A stretch of DNA of 5,178 nucleotides, taken from positions 1 through 5,178 of the forward strand of contig DASSHC010000160.1 in NCBI GenBank assembly GCA_035693105.1, read 5' to 3'. This DNA comes from DASSHC01 sp035693105 (GTDB lineage: Bacteria; Chloroflexota; Chloroflexia; Thermomicrobiales; Thermomicrobiaceae). Below the pieces are notes generated by a model, which was given only the letters and a program-made list of their open reading frames with translations, was not told the origin of the DNA and made no database searches. The position numbers and the translations under genes are program-made. This document shows, piece by piece, positions 1-5,178 of this stretch. Position 1 is the stretch's first letter. Each line of letters begins with the position of its first letter.

Positions 1-73
1 CCTGATCGTCGCACTCGGCCAGTAAGCTTAGCCGCTTCACTTTTCGAGCGACCTCGTAATGAGCACGCGGGCG

Positions 74-82
74 TGGTAGATT
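74..82 (+). promoter_or_regulatory. possible extended -10 promoter element for the methyltransferase
   Basis: The bases TGGTAGATT match an extended -10 pattern (TGn followed by TAGATT, four of six matches to TATAAT). A start about seven bases downstream would give a leader of roughly 30 bases before the ATG at 121. No good -35 box is visible at the expected distance, which an extended -10 can tolerate. This is inference from a short motif. Confidence 0.3.
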
Positions 83-107
83 GCCGCGCAACGTTTCCGC
101 TCAGTTT

Positions 108-113
108 GAGGAG
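108..113 (+). promoter_or_regulatory. ribosome binding site (GAGGAG) that fixes the methyltransferase start
   Basis: GAGGAG ends seven bases before the ATG at 121. It favours that ATG over the in-frame GTG at 73, which has no such site, and over the nearby ATG at 114, which is out of frame. The other two full-length starts with visible Shine-Dalgarno sites in this window, and the coupled permease start, show the same seven-base spacing. Confidence 0.75.
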
Positions 114-120
114 ATGCGTC

Positions 121-1164
121 ATGCGCGACCGCGCCACCACCACCCCTTCGTCGGCGCTCGCGGCCCAGCTCACTGACCTGATCTGGGGCTATCAGCGCAC
201 CCAGCTCATCTATGTCGCCGCCGTACTTGGACTGGCGGACCTCCTCGCCGAGAGTCCCCGGTCGGTGTCCGATCTGGCGGCGGCGAGCGGCACGGACGCG
301 CCGTCGCTGGCGCGTCTGCTGCGAGCGCTCGCCGCCCACGGCCTCTTCGCCGAGCGCGAGGACGGCCGGTTCGAGCTCACCCCGCTGGCCGCGCTCCTGC
401 GGAGCGGCACGCCCGGCTCGCTGCGAGCGCAGGTGCTGGCCGAGGGCACCGACCTGTACCCGCTCTGGGGTGACCTGCTCCACAGCGCCCAGACAGGCCA
501 GTCAGCCTATGAGCACCTCTACGGCATGCCCAACTGGGCCTACCGCGAGCGTCACCCCGAGGCGAACAGCCGCTTCAACGCCTACATGAGCGACGTCACC
601 CGGCAGAAGGTGGCGGCGGTGCTCGCCAATTACCGCTTCCCGACCGATGGAGTAGTGGTGGATGTGGGTGGCGGCGACGGGACGTTCCTGGCGGCGCTGC
701 TGCGGCAGTATCCCGCGTTGCGCGGCGTGCTCTTCGATCTGCCCCACGTCGCTCCGGCGGCCGCCCCGATTCTCGCGGAGGCCGGGGTCGCCGAGCGCTG
801 TGCGCTGCAGGCCGGCGATTTCTTTGCCGCCGTGCCGGTGGGTGGTGATTGCTACATCCTCTCGACCGTGCTGCACGACTGGGACGACGAGCGCAGCACC
901 GCGATCCTGCGGCGCTGCCGCGAGGCGATGAGCCCGGTGGCGCGGCTGCTGGTCATTGAGCGGGTGCTCCCAGCGGACAATAGCTCGCCGGTGGGGCGAT
1001 TGCGCGACGTGCACATGCTGGTCACCAACGTGGGCGGCCGCGAGCGCACCGAGGCGGAGTGGCGCGCGGTGCTGGCGGAGGGTGGCTTCCAGGTGACCCA
1101 GGTGACGGGGCTGGTAGCGGCGGGGACGGCCTACCACGTCATCGAGGCCGACCCCGTCGCCTGA
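121..1164 (+). CDS. SAM-dependent O-methyltransferase, COMT-like family (Methyltransf_2)
   Basis: A complete 347-residue cytoplasmic enzyme expected to transfer a methyl group from S-adenosylmethionine to a hydroxyl of an aromatic or polyketide-like small molecule. An N-terminal winged-helix dimerisation domain (about residues 15-95) is followed by a Rossmann methyltransferase domain. The SAM site is clear: motif I DVGGGDGTF at 181-189, the acidic ribose-binding D206 in LFDLP, and GDFF at 232-235. LHDWDDE at 251-257 supplies the family's catalytic base, H252, and NVGGRERTEAEW at 303-314 is the conserved C-terminal motif. The length is typical for the family and no key residue is missing. The family includes hydroxyneurosporene, acetylserotonin and anthracycline O-methyltransferases, but the substrate cannot be read from sequence. 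The gene stands alone and converges on the ABC permease. The start at 121 is chosen for its Shine-Dalgarno site; a GTG at 73 would add 16 unlikely residues. Confidence 0.93.
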   Translation: MRDRATTTPSSALAAQLTDLIWGYQRTQLIYVAAVLGLADLLAESPRSVSDLAAASGTDAPSLARLLRALAAHGLFAEREDGRFELTPLAALLRSGTPGSLRAQVLAEGTDLYPLWGDLLHSAQTGQSAYEHLYGMPNWAYRERHPEANSRFNAYMSDVTRQKVAAVLANYRFPTDGVVVDVGGGDGTFLAALLRQYPALRGVLFDLPHVAPAAAPILAEAGVAERCALQAGDFFAAVPVGGDCYILSTVLHDWDDERSTAILRRCREAMSPVARLLVIERVLPADNSSPVGRLRDVHMLVTNVGGRERTEAEWRAVLAEGGFQVTQVTGLVAAGTAYHVIEADPVA

Positions 1165-1181
1165 GATGCGCCGGCTCAGGC
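1159..1181. terminator. inverted repeat spanning both convergent stop codons, possible bidirectional terminator
   Basis: GCCTGAG (1159-1165) and CTCAGGC (1175-1181) form a perfect 7-bp stem with a 9-base loop. The methyltransferase TGA lies in the left arm and the reverse complement of the permease TGA lies in the right arm, so the stem is centred on the 11-base gap between the genes. No T-run follows on either strand, so a classical intrinsic terminator is not complete. It could act as a weak terminator or protect the 3' ends of both messages. The function is inference; the symmetry is seen directly. Confidence 0.4.
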
Positions 1182-2012
1182 CACGTCCCGCCGGCGCAGC
1201 ATCAGCCCGGCCAGCAGCAGGAAGGCCGCGAAGTAGCCAAGCAGCACGAGCAGCGCCTGCTCGGCGCCGACGAACGGGCCGGCGAAGGTGCCGGGGCCGC
1301 CGCTGGCCGCTGAGCTGGCCGCCGCGCCCAGCGGCTGGCCCAGCGAGTAGGCGTTGGCGCGGATGAAGAACTGGACCAGCGGCCGCAGCAAGCTGAACTC
1401 GTTGAAGAGCGCGCCGACCAGCCCCTCGATCACCAGGATCCAGAGGATGCCTAGTCCGATCGCCAGCGCGGTGCCGCGCGTCAGCACGGCCAGCAGCACG
1501 CCGAAGGCCGCCCAGACCGCCACGATGAACCAGCTCGCCAGCAGCGCCCGCAAGAGCAGCCCCGCCCCCGGCCAGACGATCGGCGCGTGCTCCACCTCGG
1601 CGATCACGACGGCGCTGAGGGCGCCGAGGCCGTAGACTAGCAGCACGAAGGGGACCAGGGCGATGCCCAGCGCGATCAGCTTGGCGGCGAAGACTCGCAG
1701 CCGGCTCGGGCCCTGGGTGAAGAGCGTCTTGAAGGTATCCCAGCCGAAGTCGCTGCCCACGCTCAACACCCCGAGCATCAGCGCCAGCGTGCCGCCGTAG
1801 AAGGGGAAGCCGCCGATCAGCGTGCCGGCCAGCCCCTGCGGCAGCAGCGGCGCCAGCGACGAGCCGCTGCCGAAGTCGGCGCGGCCTTCGTAGGTGAGGT
1901 AGGGCAACAGGTAGGCGAAGGTGAGCGCCAGCGTCACCCAGACCCCCAGTAGCACCCAGGGCGCGACGCGCTTACGCAGCACCAGTAGCTCCGCCGCGAT
2001 ACTCCCGCTCAT
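1176..2012 (-). CDS. ABC-2 type exporter permease subunit
   Basis: A 278-residue integral membrane protein, the transmembrane partner of the ATPase encoded just upstream. Six hydrophobic segments are visible, at about residues 18-38, 68-86, 107-135, 152-177, 180-205 and 252-271, with a short basic C-terminal tail (RRRDVA) expected in the cytoplasm. Between helices 2 and 3 lies GSDFGWDTFKTLF...GPSRLRVFAAK (86-111), the conserved cytoplasmic segment of ABC-2/BcrB-type permeases, thought to contact the ATPase. The start codon overlaps the ATPase stop as ATGA, and an AAGGAG site lies seven bases upstream inside the ATPase gene, so the two are translationally coupled. Only one permease gene is present, so a homodimeric permease (BcrAB- or NatAB-like) is more likely than the two-permease LanFEG layout. 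The substrate is unknown. Confidence 0.88.
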   Translation of the reverse strand: MSGSIAAELLVLRKRVAPWVLLGVWVTLALTFAYLLPYLTYEGRADFGSGSSLAPLLPQGLAGTLIGGFPFYGGTLALMLGVLSVGSDFGWDTFKTLFTQGPSRLRVFAAKLIALGIALVPFVLLVYGLGALSAVVIAEVEHAPIVWPGAGLLLRALLASWFIVAVWAAFGVLLAVLTRGTALAIGLGILWILVIEGLVGALFNEFSLLRPLVQFFIRANAYSLGQPLGAAASSAASGGPGTFAGPFVGAEQALLVLLGYFAAFLLLAGLMLRRRDVA

Positions 2013-2992
2013 GCGCCTTCTCCTTCCGAGGTCTCCTGCGTCAGTTCCAGGAAGACCTGCTCCAGCGAGTTCCGCTCGCGATACAGCTCATCCAGCGCGA
2101 CCCCGGCCTCCACCAGCGCGCGGGCGATCGCCGGCGCAGCCTCGGGGCCGGCGGCGATGCGCAGCGTGTCGTCCAGCGCCGTAACCCTATCGATCCCCGG
2201 CAGCGCCAGCACGACGCGCCGCGCGGCCTCCAGCGGTGCAGCACGCAGGCGCAGGTGGTCGCGGCCGCGCAGCTCGGCCACCGTCCCCTCGGCCACCAGC
2301 CGGCCGCGCCGGATCACCCCGACGCGGTCGCAGATCTGCTCGACCTCGTTGATCAGGTGGCTGGAGAGGAGTACGGTGCGGTTGCCCTGGCCCAGGCCGC
2401 GGATCAGCGCGCGCATCTCGACCGTGCCCGCTGGGTCGAGCCCGTTGGTCGGCTCGTCGAGGATCAGCAGGTCGGGGTCTTTCAGCAGCGCCGCCGCCAC
2501 CCCGAGCCGCTGCTTCATGCCCAGCGAGTAGCTGCCGAAGCGGTCGCCCGCCCGGCTGCTCAGGTCGACCTCGGCCAGCACCGCCTCGACGCGCTCCGCT
2601 GCCACCCCCGCGTACCGCGCCAGCACGCGCAGGTTGTCACGGCCCGAGAGGTAGGGGTAGAAGCCGGGGCCCTCGATCAGGGAGCCGATGCGGGCCAGCC
2701 CGCGCGGCGCCCCCGGCGGCGCGTCGAGCACGGCAGCCGTGCCGGAGGTGGGGCGGACCAGCCCCAGCAGCATGCGCAGCGTGGTGGTCTTGCCCGCCCC
2801 GTTGGGGCCGAGGAAGCCGTAGACCTCGCCCCGGCGCACGCGCAGGTCGAGGCGGTCGACGGCCAGCCGCTCAGCGTAACGCTTGGTCAGGTCGTGCGTC
2901 GCCACGGCGAGGGGGAAGTCGCCGGCTCCGTCGTTCGCCAGCAGCTCCGCGCGCCGCTCGCTGGGCGCCGTTTCCAGGGATGTCGTTCGCAT
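2009..2992 (-). CDS. ABC exporter ATP-binding protein, BcrA/LanF-like with E-loop
   Basis: A 327-residue cytoplasmic ATPase that would power the ABC-2 permease encoded directly downstream. All nucleotide-binding motifs are present in order: Walker A GPNGAGKT (62-69), signature SLGMKQ (156-161), Walker B LLILDE (175-180), D-loop NGLD (183-186) and H-loop H212. At the Q-loop position the sequence reads IGSLIEGPGF (102-111), with Glu107 in place of Gln. This variant is known from lantibiotic-immunity LanF proteins and is seen in bacitracin-type BcrA relatives, so antibiotic self-protection or export is a reasonable guess. A C-terminal extension of about 80 residues ends in NSLEQVFLELT, typical of the BcrA/CcmA-like drug-exporter subfamily. 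The start is taken as the ATG at 2992, preceded by GGAAGG at seven bases; a TTG at 3049 would add 19 residues and lacks support. About 25 residues before the ABC core look unstructured. Confidence 0.92.
   Translation of the reverse strand: MRTTSLETAPSERRAELLANDGAGDFPLAVATHDLTKRYAERLAVDRLDLRVRRGEVYGFLGPNGAGKTTTLRMLLGLVRPTSGTAAVLDAPPGAPRGLARIGSLIEGPGFYPYLSGRDNLRVLARYAGVAAERVEAVLAEVDLSSRAGDRFGSYSLGMKQRLGVAAALLKDPDLLILDEPTNGLDPAGTVEMRALIRGLGQGNRTVLLSSHLINEVEQICDRVGVIRRGRLVAEGTVAELRGRDHLRLRAAPLEAARRVVLALPGIDRVTALDDTLRIAAGPEAAPAIARALVEAGVALDELYRERNSLEQVFLELTQETSEGEGA
2020..2025 (-). promoter_or_regulatory. internal ribosome binding site for the permease
   Basis: On the minus strand AAGGAG lies seven bases before the permease ATG and inside the last codons of the ATPase gene. 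Together with the ATGA overlap it supports translational coupling of the two exporter subunits. Confidence 0.75.
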
Positions 2993-2999
2993 CGCCTCG

Positions 3000-3005
3000 C
3001 CTTCC
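3000..3005 (-). promoter_or_regulatory. ribosome binding site deciding the ATPase start
   Basis: GGAAGG on the minus strand ends seven bases before the ATG at 2992. It supports that start over the upstream TTG at 3049. A GAGG at 2995-2998 is closer than is usual. Confidence 0.65.
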
Positions 3006-3019
3006 GTGTCGCTCAGGGG

Positions 3020-3038
3020 CGCCCGGCCTTTCCGGGCG
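3020..3038 (-). promoter_or_regulatory. GC-rich hairpin in the likely 5' leader of the ABC operon
   Basis: CGCCCGG (3020-3026) and CCGGGCG (3032-3038) form a perfect 7-bp stem around a 5-base loop. On the minus strand it lies 27 bases before the ATPase ATG, just upstream of its ribosome binding site. It could be a leader RNA hairpin or a protein-binding palindrome. In DNA this rich in G and C, such a stem can also occur by chance. Confidence 0.3.
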
Positions 3039-3195
3039 GCACACTGCAATGATGGGCCGTGCGAGGCACGAACCCGTGCGCCGAACGCTCACGAAACAGG
3101 CACGATGCGCTCCCAGTTCGGGTACCGCGCCTGGGGCACCGCCTGTGATAGGCTCTTGCCCTACCGACGAGGAGTGGCAGGCGCGTCGCGATTTT

Positions 3196-3203
3196 GGGAA
3201 GGA
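3196..3203 (+). promoter_or_regulatory. ribosome binding site for the membrane protein
   Basis: GGGAAGGA ends seven bases before the ATG at 3211. It fixes this start although the reading frame stays open for more than 200 bases upstream; the upstream in-frame alternatives, including a GTG at 3145, have no comparable site and would add a non-hydrophobic tail overlapping the divergent promoter region. Confidence 0.75.
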
Positions 3204-3210
3204 TTGCGCG

Positions 3211-4212
3211 ATGGGCGAGGCATTCTCACAACACGCGGACGCCGTCGGCGGCGCGTCCGCCGGGGTGCTGAGCGTTCAGGCCGTCGACTGGTCCGTGGCC
3301 GGGCTGTCGGCGCTGGTCACCGGCGGCTTTACGCTGGATGTCTGGGCGCACAACCACGGCAAGGTCGACAAATCCTTCTTCACGCCCTGGCATGCCATCC
3401 TCTACTCGGGTGTCGCGCTGACGGGAGTCTTTCTGGCCTACCAGGCGAGCCGGCGCCGGCGCTCGCTGCCCGCCGGCTATGCGCTCTCGCTCGCCGGCGT
3501 GGTGCTCTTCATCGTGGGCGGGCTTTGCGATCTCGGCTGGCACGCGCTCTTCGGTGTCGAGGCCGACATCGAGACGCTGCTGAGCCCGACGCACCTGCTG
3601 CTGGCATTTTCTGGCCTCCTGATCCTGACCGGTCCGCTACGCTCGCTCAGCCGGCGCGCGGCGAGTGGTTGGCGAGAGCTGGGCCCGGCCGTGATCGCGG
3701 CCACGCTGGTGCTGGTCGTCTTCGGTATCTTCACCCAGTACGCCCACCCCTTCACCGAGATCGCCGCCGTCGAGCCGGCGGGCCGCCAGGCGCTCGGCAT
3801 CAGCAGCATCCTGCTGCAGACGGCGCTGCTGATGGGGGTGGTGCTGCTGCTGGTGCAGCGCTGGGTCTTGCCGCCCGGCGCCCTGACGCTCCTCTTCTCG
3901 CTGAACGGCCTGGCGATGGCGATCATCCAGGATCAGTACCATCTCCTGCCCGTGATGGTGCTCGGCGGCCTGGCCGGTGATCTCCTCCTGAACTGGCTGC
4001 GCCCTTCCCGGCTCTCGCCCGCGCGCCTGCGCATCTTCGCGGCTGGCTTGCCGCTGGCGCTCTACGCGCTCTACTTCCTCGATGTCTTCCTGACCGGCAC
4101 GATCACCTGGTCGACCCACCTCTGGGCGGGCTCGATCGTGCTGGCCGGGGTCGTGGGGCTGCTGCTGAGCATGCTGGTCTGCTCGCCGCTGGGAGCCACC
4201 GCGGCGCGCTAG
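3211..4212 (+). CDS. polytopic membrane protein of unknown function, His/Asp-rich
   Basis: A 333-residue integral membrane protein that I cannot assign to a named family. About eight or nine hydrophobic segments are visible, near residues 24-42, 59-79, 88-106, 124-141, 158-176, 195-217, 224-263 (one or two helices), 274-294 and 302-324. There is no cleavable signal peptide. Polar, motif-like residues cluster at helix ends: DVWAHNH (43-49), FFTPWH (56-61), CDLGWH (106-111), E117 and E121, LSPTH (124-128), YAHP (177-180), QDQYH (240-244) and H303. Eight of the nine histidines lie in these clusters, a pattern seen in membrane proteins that bind metal or haem, though no known metal site is recognised. 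An Arg-rich loop at 81-84 is probably cytoplasmic. The gene stands alone, divergent from the ABC operon and convergent with the glycosyltransferase. The start is set by GGGAAGGA upstream. Coding status is well supported; function is open. Confidence 0.85.
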   Translation: MGEAFSQHADAVGGASAGVLSVQAVDWSVAGLSALVTGGFTLDVWAHNHGKVDKSFFTPWHAILYSGVALTGVFLAYQASRRRRSLPAGYALSLAGVVLFIVGGLCDLGWHALFGVEADIETLLSPTHLLLAFSGLLILTGPLRSLSRRAASGWRELGPAVIAATLVLVVFGIFTQYAHPFTEIAAVEPAGRQALGISSILLQTALLMGVVLLLVQRWVLPPGALTLLFSLNGLAMAIIQDQYHLLPVMVLGGLAGDLLLNWLRPSRLSPARLRIFAAGLPLALYALYFLDVFLTGTITWSTHLWAGSIVLAGVVGLLLSMLVCSPLGATAAR

Positions 4213-4248
4213 CGATCCTGACGGCTAGGCATTGTCGAAGGAATCGGG

Positions 4249-4315
4249 CGACTGCCGGGTGCGGCCGGTTCCCGCTCTCGACAGAGGCAGCACGGGAGCG
4301 ACGCGGTGGCAGTCG
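4249..4315. repeat. nested inverted repeats in the convergent spacer, possible terminator structure
   Basis: An outer perfect 8-bp pair, CGACTGCC (4249-4256) with GGCAGTCG (4308-4315), encloses an inner pair, CGCTCTCG (4273-4280) with CGGGAGCG (4293-4300). The inner pair is 8 bp with one G-U pair in the plus-strand RNA and a 12-base loop. The structure begins 37 bases after the membrane protein stop and lies between two convergent genes, so a role in ending or protecting transcripts is plausible. There is no T-run after it. The remaining spacer (4213-4368) shows no gene. Confidence 0.4.
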
Positions 4316-4324
4316 ACTCGACTG
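4310..4324. repeat. 15-base palindrome CAGTCGACTCGACTG
   Basis: CAGTCGA and TCGACTG are perfect reverse complements around a single central C. The sequence overlaps the right arm of the larger inverted repeat, so in RNA the two pairings could not form together. As DNA it resembles the size of a dimeric regulator site, but it lies downstream of both flanking genes, where an operator would be unexpected. Confidence 0.4.
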
Positions 4325-4368
4325 ATTGCCGTTCCCACAAGACACCCAACACGTTCGTCAGACACGCC

Positions 4369-5178
4369 CTAGCCGGTCTGCTCCGCTACCTCGCTCAGCT
4401 CGGCGAAGAACCGCGCCGCCGTCTCCCGCCAGGTGGGGCGGGTGAGGGCGCGCGCTTTGGCGGCGGCGCCGAGCCGCGCGCGCAGGGCGGGGTCGGCGGC
4501 CAGGCGGGCCAGCGCCGCGCTCAGTCCGGCCAGATCGCCGGGCTCCAGCAGCAACCCCTCGCGCTCGTGCTCGGCCAGATAGGGGAGGTTGCCGGCGCGC
4601 CAGCCGACCACCGGCAGCCCGAAGGCCATCGCCTCGCCGTAGACCGTGCCGAAGGGCTCCTTCAGGCTGGGCAGGGCGAAGGCGTCGGCGGCGGCGTAGA
4701 GCGCGGCCACCCGTTCGCGCGACAGCGGGCCGTGGACCACCACGCGCCCGGCCAGTTCCGGCGCGGCCAGTCGCTCGCGCAGGCGCGCGGCGTAGCGCGG
4801 CTCGGCGCGGTCGTCGCCCGCCAGGTGGAGCGTGGCGGCCTCGGGCGGCAGGCGGGCGACGGCCTCCAGCAGGCTGTCGATCCCCTTGCGCGCCACCCAG
4901 TTGCCGACGCAGAGCAGCGCCATGGCTCGCCCTTGGCGGAGCTCGGGGAGCGGCCCGGCGGGGAGCGGCGCCACGTCGCGGCCGGGCGGCACCACGCGCA
5001 CGCGCCCGGGCGGCACGCCGCTGGCGATCAGATCGGCGGCCAGCGACTCGCTGGCGGCCAGCAGGCGCGCGGCGCGGCGCTCGGCCAGGCGGTCGAGCCA
5101 GGCCTGCACCGTCGCGCGGGGCGGGCCGAAGTCGATTCCGCCCGGCGGCTGGTGCAGCATCCCGACCAGCGGCAGCTC
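4369..5178 (-). CDS. GT4-family glycosyltransferase (glycosyltransferase group 1), N-terminus beyond window
   Basis: The visible 269 residues are the C-terminal part of a retaining GT-B glycosyltransferase, which would move a sugar from a nucleotide-sugar donor to a lipid, glycan or small-molecule acceptor at the cytoplasmic side of the membrane. The frame is open to the right edge, reading ELPLVGMLHQ, so the ATG at 5160 is probably an internal Met and about 100 residues of the acceptor-binding domain are missing. The donor domain is intact (numbering from the window edge): GNWVARKG (92-99) with the phosphate-binding basic residues, HLAGDD (118-123), HGPLSRERV near 149-157, and KEPFGTVYGEAMAFG (173-187) carrying the E-x7-E pair E174/E182. 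The gene ends with TAG and converges on the membrane protein gene. Donor and acceptor cannot be told; cell-surface glycan synthesis is the commonest role of the family. Confidence 0.9.
   Translation of the reverse strand, partial: ELPLVGMLHQPPGGIDFGPPRATVQAWLDRLAERRAARLLAASESLAADLIASGVPPGRVRVVPPGRDVAPLPAGPLPELRQGRAMALLCVGNWVARKGIDSLLEAVARLPPEAATLHLAGDDRAEPRYAARLRERLAAPELAGRVVVHGPLSRERVAALYAAADAFALPSLKEPFGTVYGEAMAFGLPVVGWRAGNLPYLAEHEREGLLLEPGDLAGLSAALARLAADPALRARLGAAAKARALTRPTWRETAARFFAELSEVAEQTG

Noticed and set aside
2..25. Possible tail of an upstream gene reading LIVALGQ then TAA
   Set aside because: Seven codons before a stop are too few to support a gene; it could be the end of a gene to the left, but nothing in the window proves it.
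73..120. Longer methyltransferase from the GTG at 73
   Set aside because: There is no ribosome binding site before the GTG, the extra 16 residues look non-coding, and GAGGAG sits correctly before the ATG at 121.
502..1137. Minus-strand open frame opposite the methyltransferase
   Set aside because: The plus frame has all methyltransferase motifs; the antisense product is low complexity and His/Arg-rich, a compositional artefact.
2255..3052. Long plus-strand open frame (265 codons) opposite the ATPase gene
   Set aside because: It is antisense to a clear ABC ATPase. Its translation is rich in Arg, Ala, Gln and His with no domain, as expected for a frame shadow in GC-rich DNA.
3144..3154. Possible promoter TGTGATAGGCT ahead of the membrane protein gene
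   Set aside because: It resembles an extended -10 only loosely and there is no -35 box at a normal distance, so I did not list it as a feature.
2883..3980. Long plus-strand open frame overlapping the membrane protein gene in another frame
   Set aside because: The translation is an Arg/Ala/Gly-rich string without helices or motifs, while the overlapping frame encodes well-formed membrane segments with a good ribosome binding site.
4103..4345. 80-codon minus-strand frame across the convergent spacer
   Set aside because: It overlaps the end of the membrane protein gene, has no ribosome binding site worth noting, and its product is a Pro/Arg/Ala/Ser-rich string typical of chance frames.

Overview
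This is a GC-rich bacterial window, roughly 70% G+C by eye, with strong G/C bias at third codon positions. It carries five protein-coding genes and no recognisable RNA gene, insertion sequence or CRISPR array. The gene content and protein style (single-permease BcrA-type ABC exporter, GT4 glycosyltransferase, COMT-like O-methyltransferase) would fit a Chloroflexota (Thermomicrobia-like) or actinobacterial chromosome. That placement is a low-confidence impression; no marker gene is present to settle it.

Layout: (1) 121-1164, plus strand, a complete small-molecule O-methyltransferase of the winged-helix/COMT-like family, with a good ribosome binding site and a possible extended -10 promoter upstream. 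(2) It converges on a two-gene minus-strand ABC exporter operon. The ATPase (2009-2992) comes first and the six-helix permease (1176-2012) second, coupled by an ATGA overlap. Only 11 bases separate the methyltransferase and permease stop codons, and both stops lie in the arms of one inverted repeat. (3) A 218-base divergent spacer (2993-3210) separates the exporter from (4) a plus-strand polytopic membrane protein (3211-4212) of unrecognised function, rich in His/Asp/Glu at predicted helix ends. (5) A 156-base convergent spacer (4213-4368) holds nested inverted repeats and a 15-base palindrome. It is followed by the C-terminal ~269 residues of a minus-strand GT4-type glycosyltransferase whose start lies beyond the right edge.

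Functionally, only the two ABC genes clearly belong together. The ATPase has Glu where most ABC ATPases have the Q-loop Gln, as in lantibiotic-immunity (LanF) and bacitracin-resistance (BcrA) type transporters, so export of or protection from a peptide or lipid-linked antibiotic is the best guess. The methyltransferase, membrane protein and glycosyltransferase each appear to be separate transcription units; a shared pathway (for example secondary metabolite tailoring plus export) is possible but not shown.

I found no convincing new multi-gene system. The item most worth following up is the membrane protein at 3211-4212, with the E-loop exporter and the symmetrical convergent-gene hairpins as secondary points.
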